Shown here piece after piece: positions 63,756 through 64,000 of a stretch of DNA of 64,000 bases (position 1 is its first letter; the number at the start of each line of letters is the position of its first letter). The stretch covers positions 124,001 to 188,000 of the forward strand of contig NZ_NESS01000005.1 in assembly GCF_002128425.1 (NCBI RefSeq). The letters are read 5' to 3'. Below the pieces are notes generated by a model. The model saw only the letters and a list, made by a program, of their open reading frames with translations. It was not told where the DNA came from and ran no database searches. Source of the stretch: Gottfriedia acidiceleris. GTDB taxonomy: Bacteria; Bacillota; Bacilli; Bacillales; Bacillaceae_G. The translations under genes were made by a program, and so were the position numbers.

Positions 63756-64000
63756 AACTCATTCTCCTCTTTATTAGACTTTTCTTTTCGTTCGTCAATC
63801 AATTCTTGCAATTTACTTAGTGCTTGCCCAATCCCACCTACATCATCAATTAGTCCATATTTTACTGCATCTCCACCGACCACATTTGAGCCAATATCTC
63901 TTGTTAAATTACCTTTTGTAAACATTAATTCCTTGAAACGTTCTTCAGTAATATTTGAATGCTTCGTAACAAAACGAGTTACCCTTTCTTGCATTTTATC
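63752..64000 (-). CDS. tepA: TepA, ClpP-like/SppA-type protease (C-terminal part)
   Basis: The right edge cuts the gene; about 82 C-terminal codons are present, including [40 protein letters not shown] and an acidic-basic tail. This fits the ClpP-fold end of TepA (translocation-enhancing protein), which aids protein export in B. subtilis. The catalytic residues lie outside the window. The gene order tepA-ylzJ-spoIIIE supports it. Confidence 0.85.
   Translation of the reverse strand, partial: DKMQERVTRFVTKHSNITEERFKELMFTKGNLTRDIGSNVVGGDAVKYGLIDDVGGIGQALSKLQELIDERKEKSNKEENEF

Noticed and set aside
1-64000. CRISPR arrays, rRNA and tRNA genes, prophage structural genes
   Set aside because: No regularly spaced direct repeats, cloverleaf genes, rRNA sequence or phage structural proteins were seen on either strand.

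Overview
The window is low-GC, mostly minus-strand DNA from a spore-forming Bacillaceae. It carries cotE, spoVS, spoIIIE, ricA (ymcA), rny and ymdB. The gene order tepA-ylzJ-spoIIIE-ymfC ... ymfF-ymfH-ymfI-ymfK-rodZ-pgsA-cinA-recA-rny-ymdB-spoVS-(dipeptidase)-korA-korB-miaB-ricA-cotE-mutS-mutL is the conserved Bacillus order, read right to left here. I cannot name the species from sequence alone.

Layout. 1-420: start of a histidine-biosynthesis operon (probably hisZ) behind a promoter, an HHH leader peptide and an attenuator. 580-7230: accessory genes (ArsR/flavin reductase pair, FMN reductase with a decayed marR, TetR-controlled MFS pump) and several gene remnants. 7240-14829: a 7.6-kb element with inverted terminal repeats and a perfect 8-bp target duplication (TTTGAAAA). 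It carries oxalate decarboxylase, a GN.LQA-repeat protein, small proteins and an IS110-type element with a candidate bridge RNA. It also contains a nested IS1595-family element (12430-14718) with its own 8-bp duplication (TAAAAATA) and a DUF4259 passenger gene. 14874-17306: a visibly GC-richer import with a WYL regulator and two paralogous effector-binding proteins. 17567-22626: tyrosine/homogentisate catabolism (hppD, flavin-reductase-like gene, fah-like gene, hmgA, then an aminotransferase) with a possible CcpA site. 22949-28387: HxlR/flavodoxin-fold/alcohol dehydrogenase module, a PfkB kinase, a preQ1-riboswitch-controlled queT, a VOC protein and an O-methyltransferase. 28526-64000: the conserved core block, interrupted by a frameshifted mraY paralogue and carrying a nucleoside ABC transporter (nupN-nupO-nupP-nupQ) between ymfC and ymfF.

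The core genes serve DNA repair (mutS, mutL, recA, cinA), tRNA modification (miaB), RNA turnover and its regulation (rny, ymdB, ricA), sporulation (cotE, spoVS, spoIIIE), cell shape and lipids (rodZ, pgsA) and 2-oxoacid oxidation (korAB). The left third is a patchwork of mobile DNA, decayed genes and regulator-target pairs. The most interesting structure is the nested transposon set at 7240-14829. No rRNA, tRNA or CRISPR array was seen.
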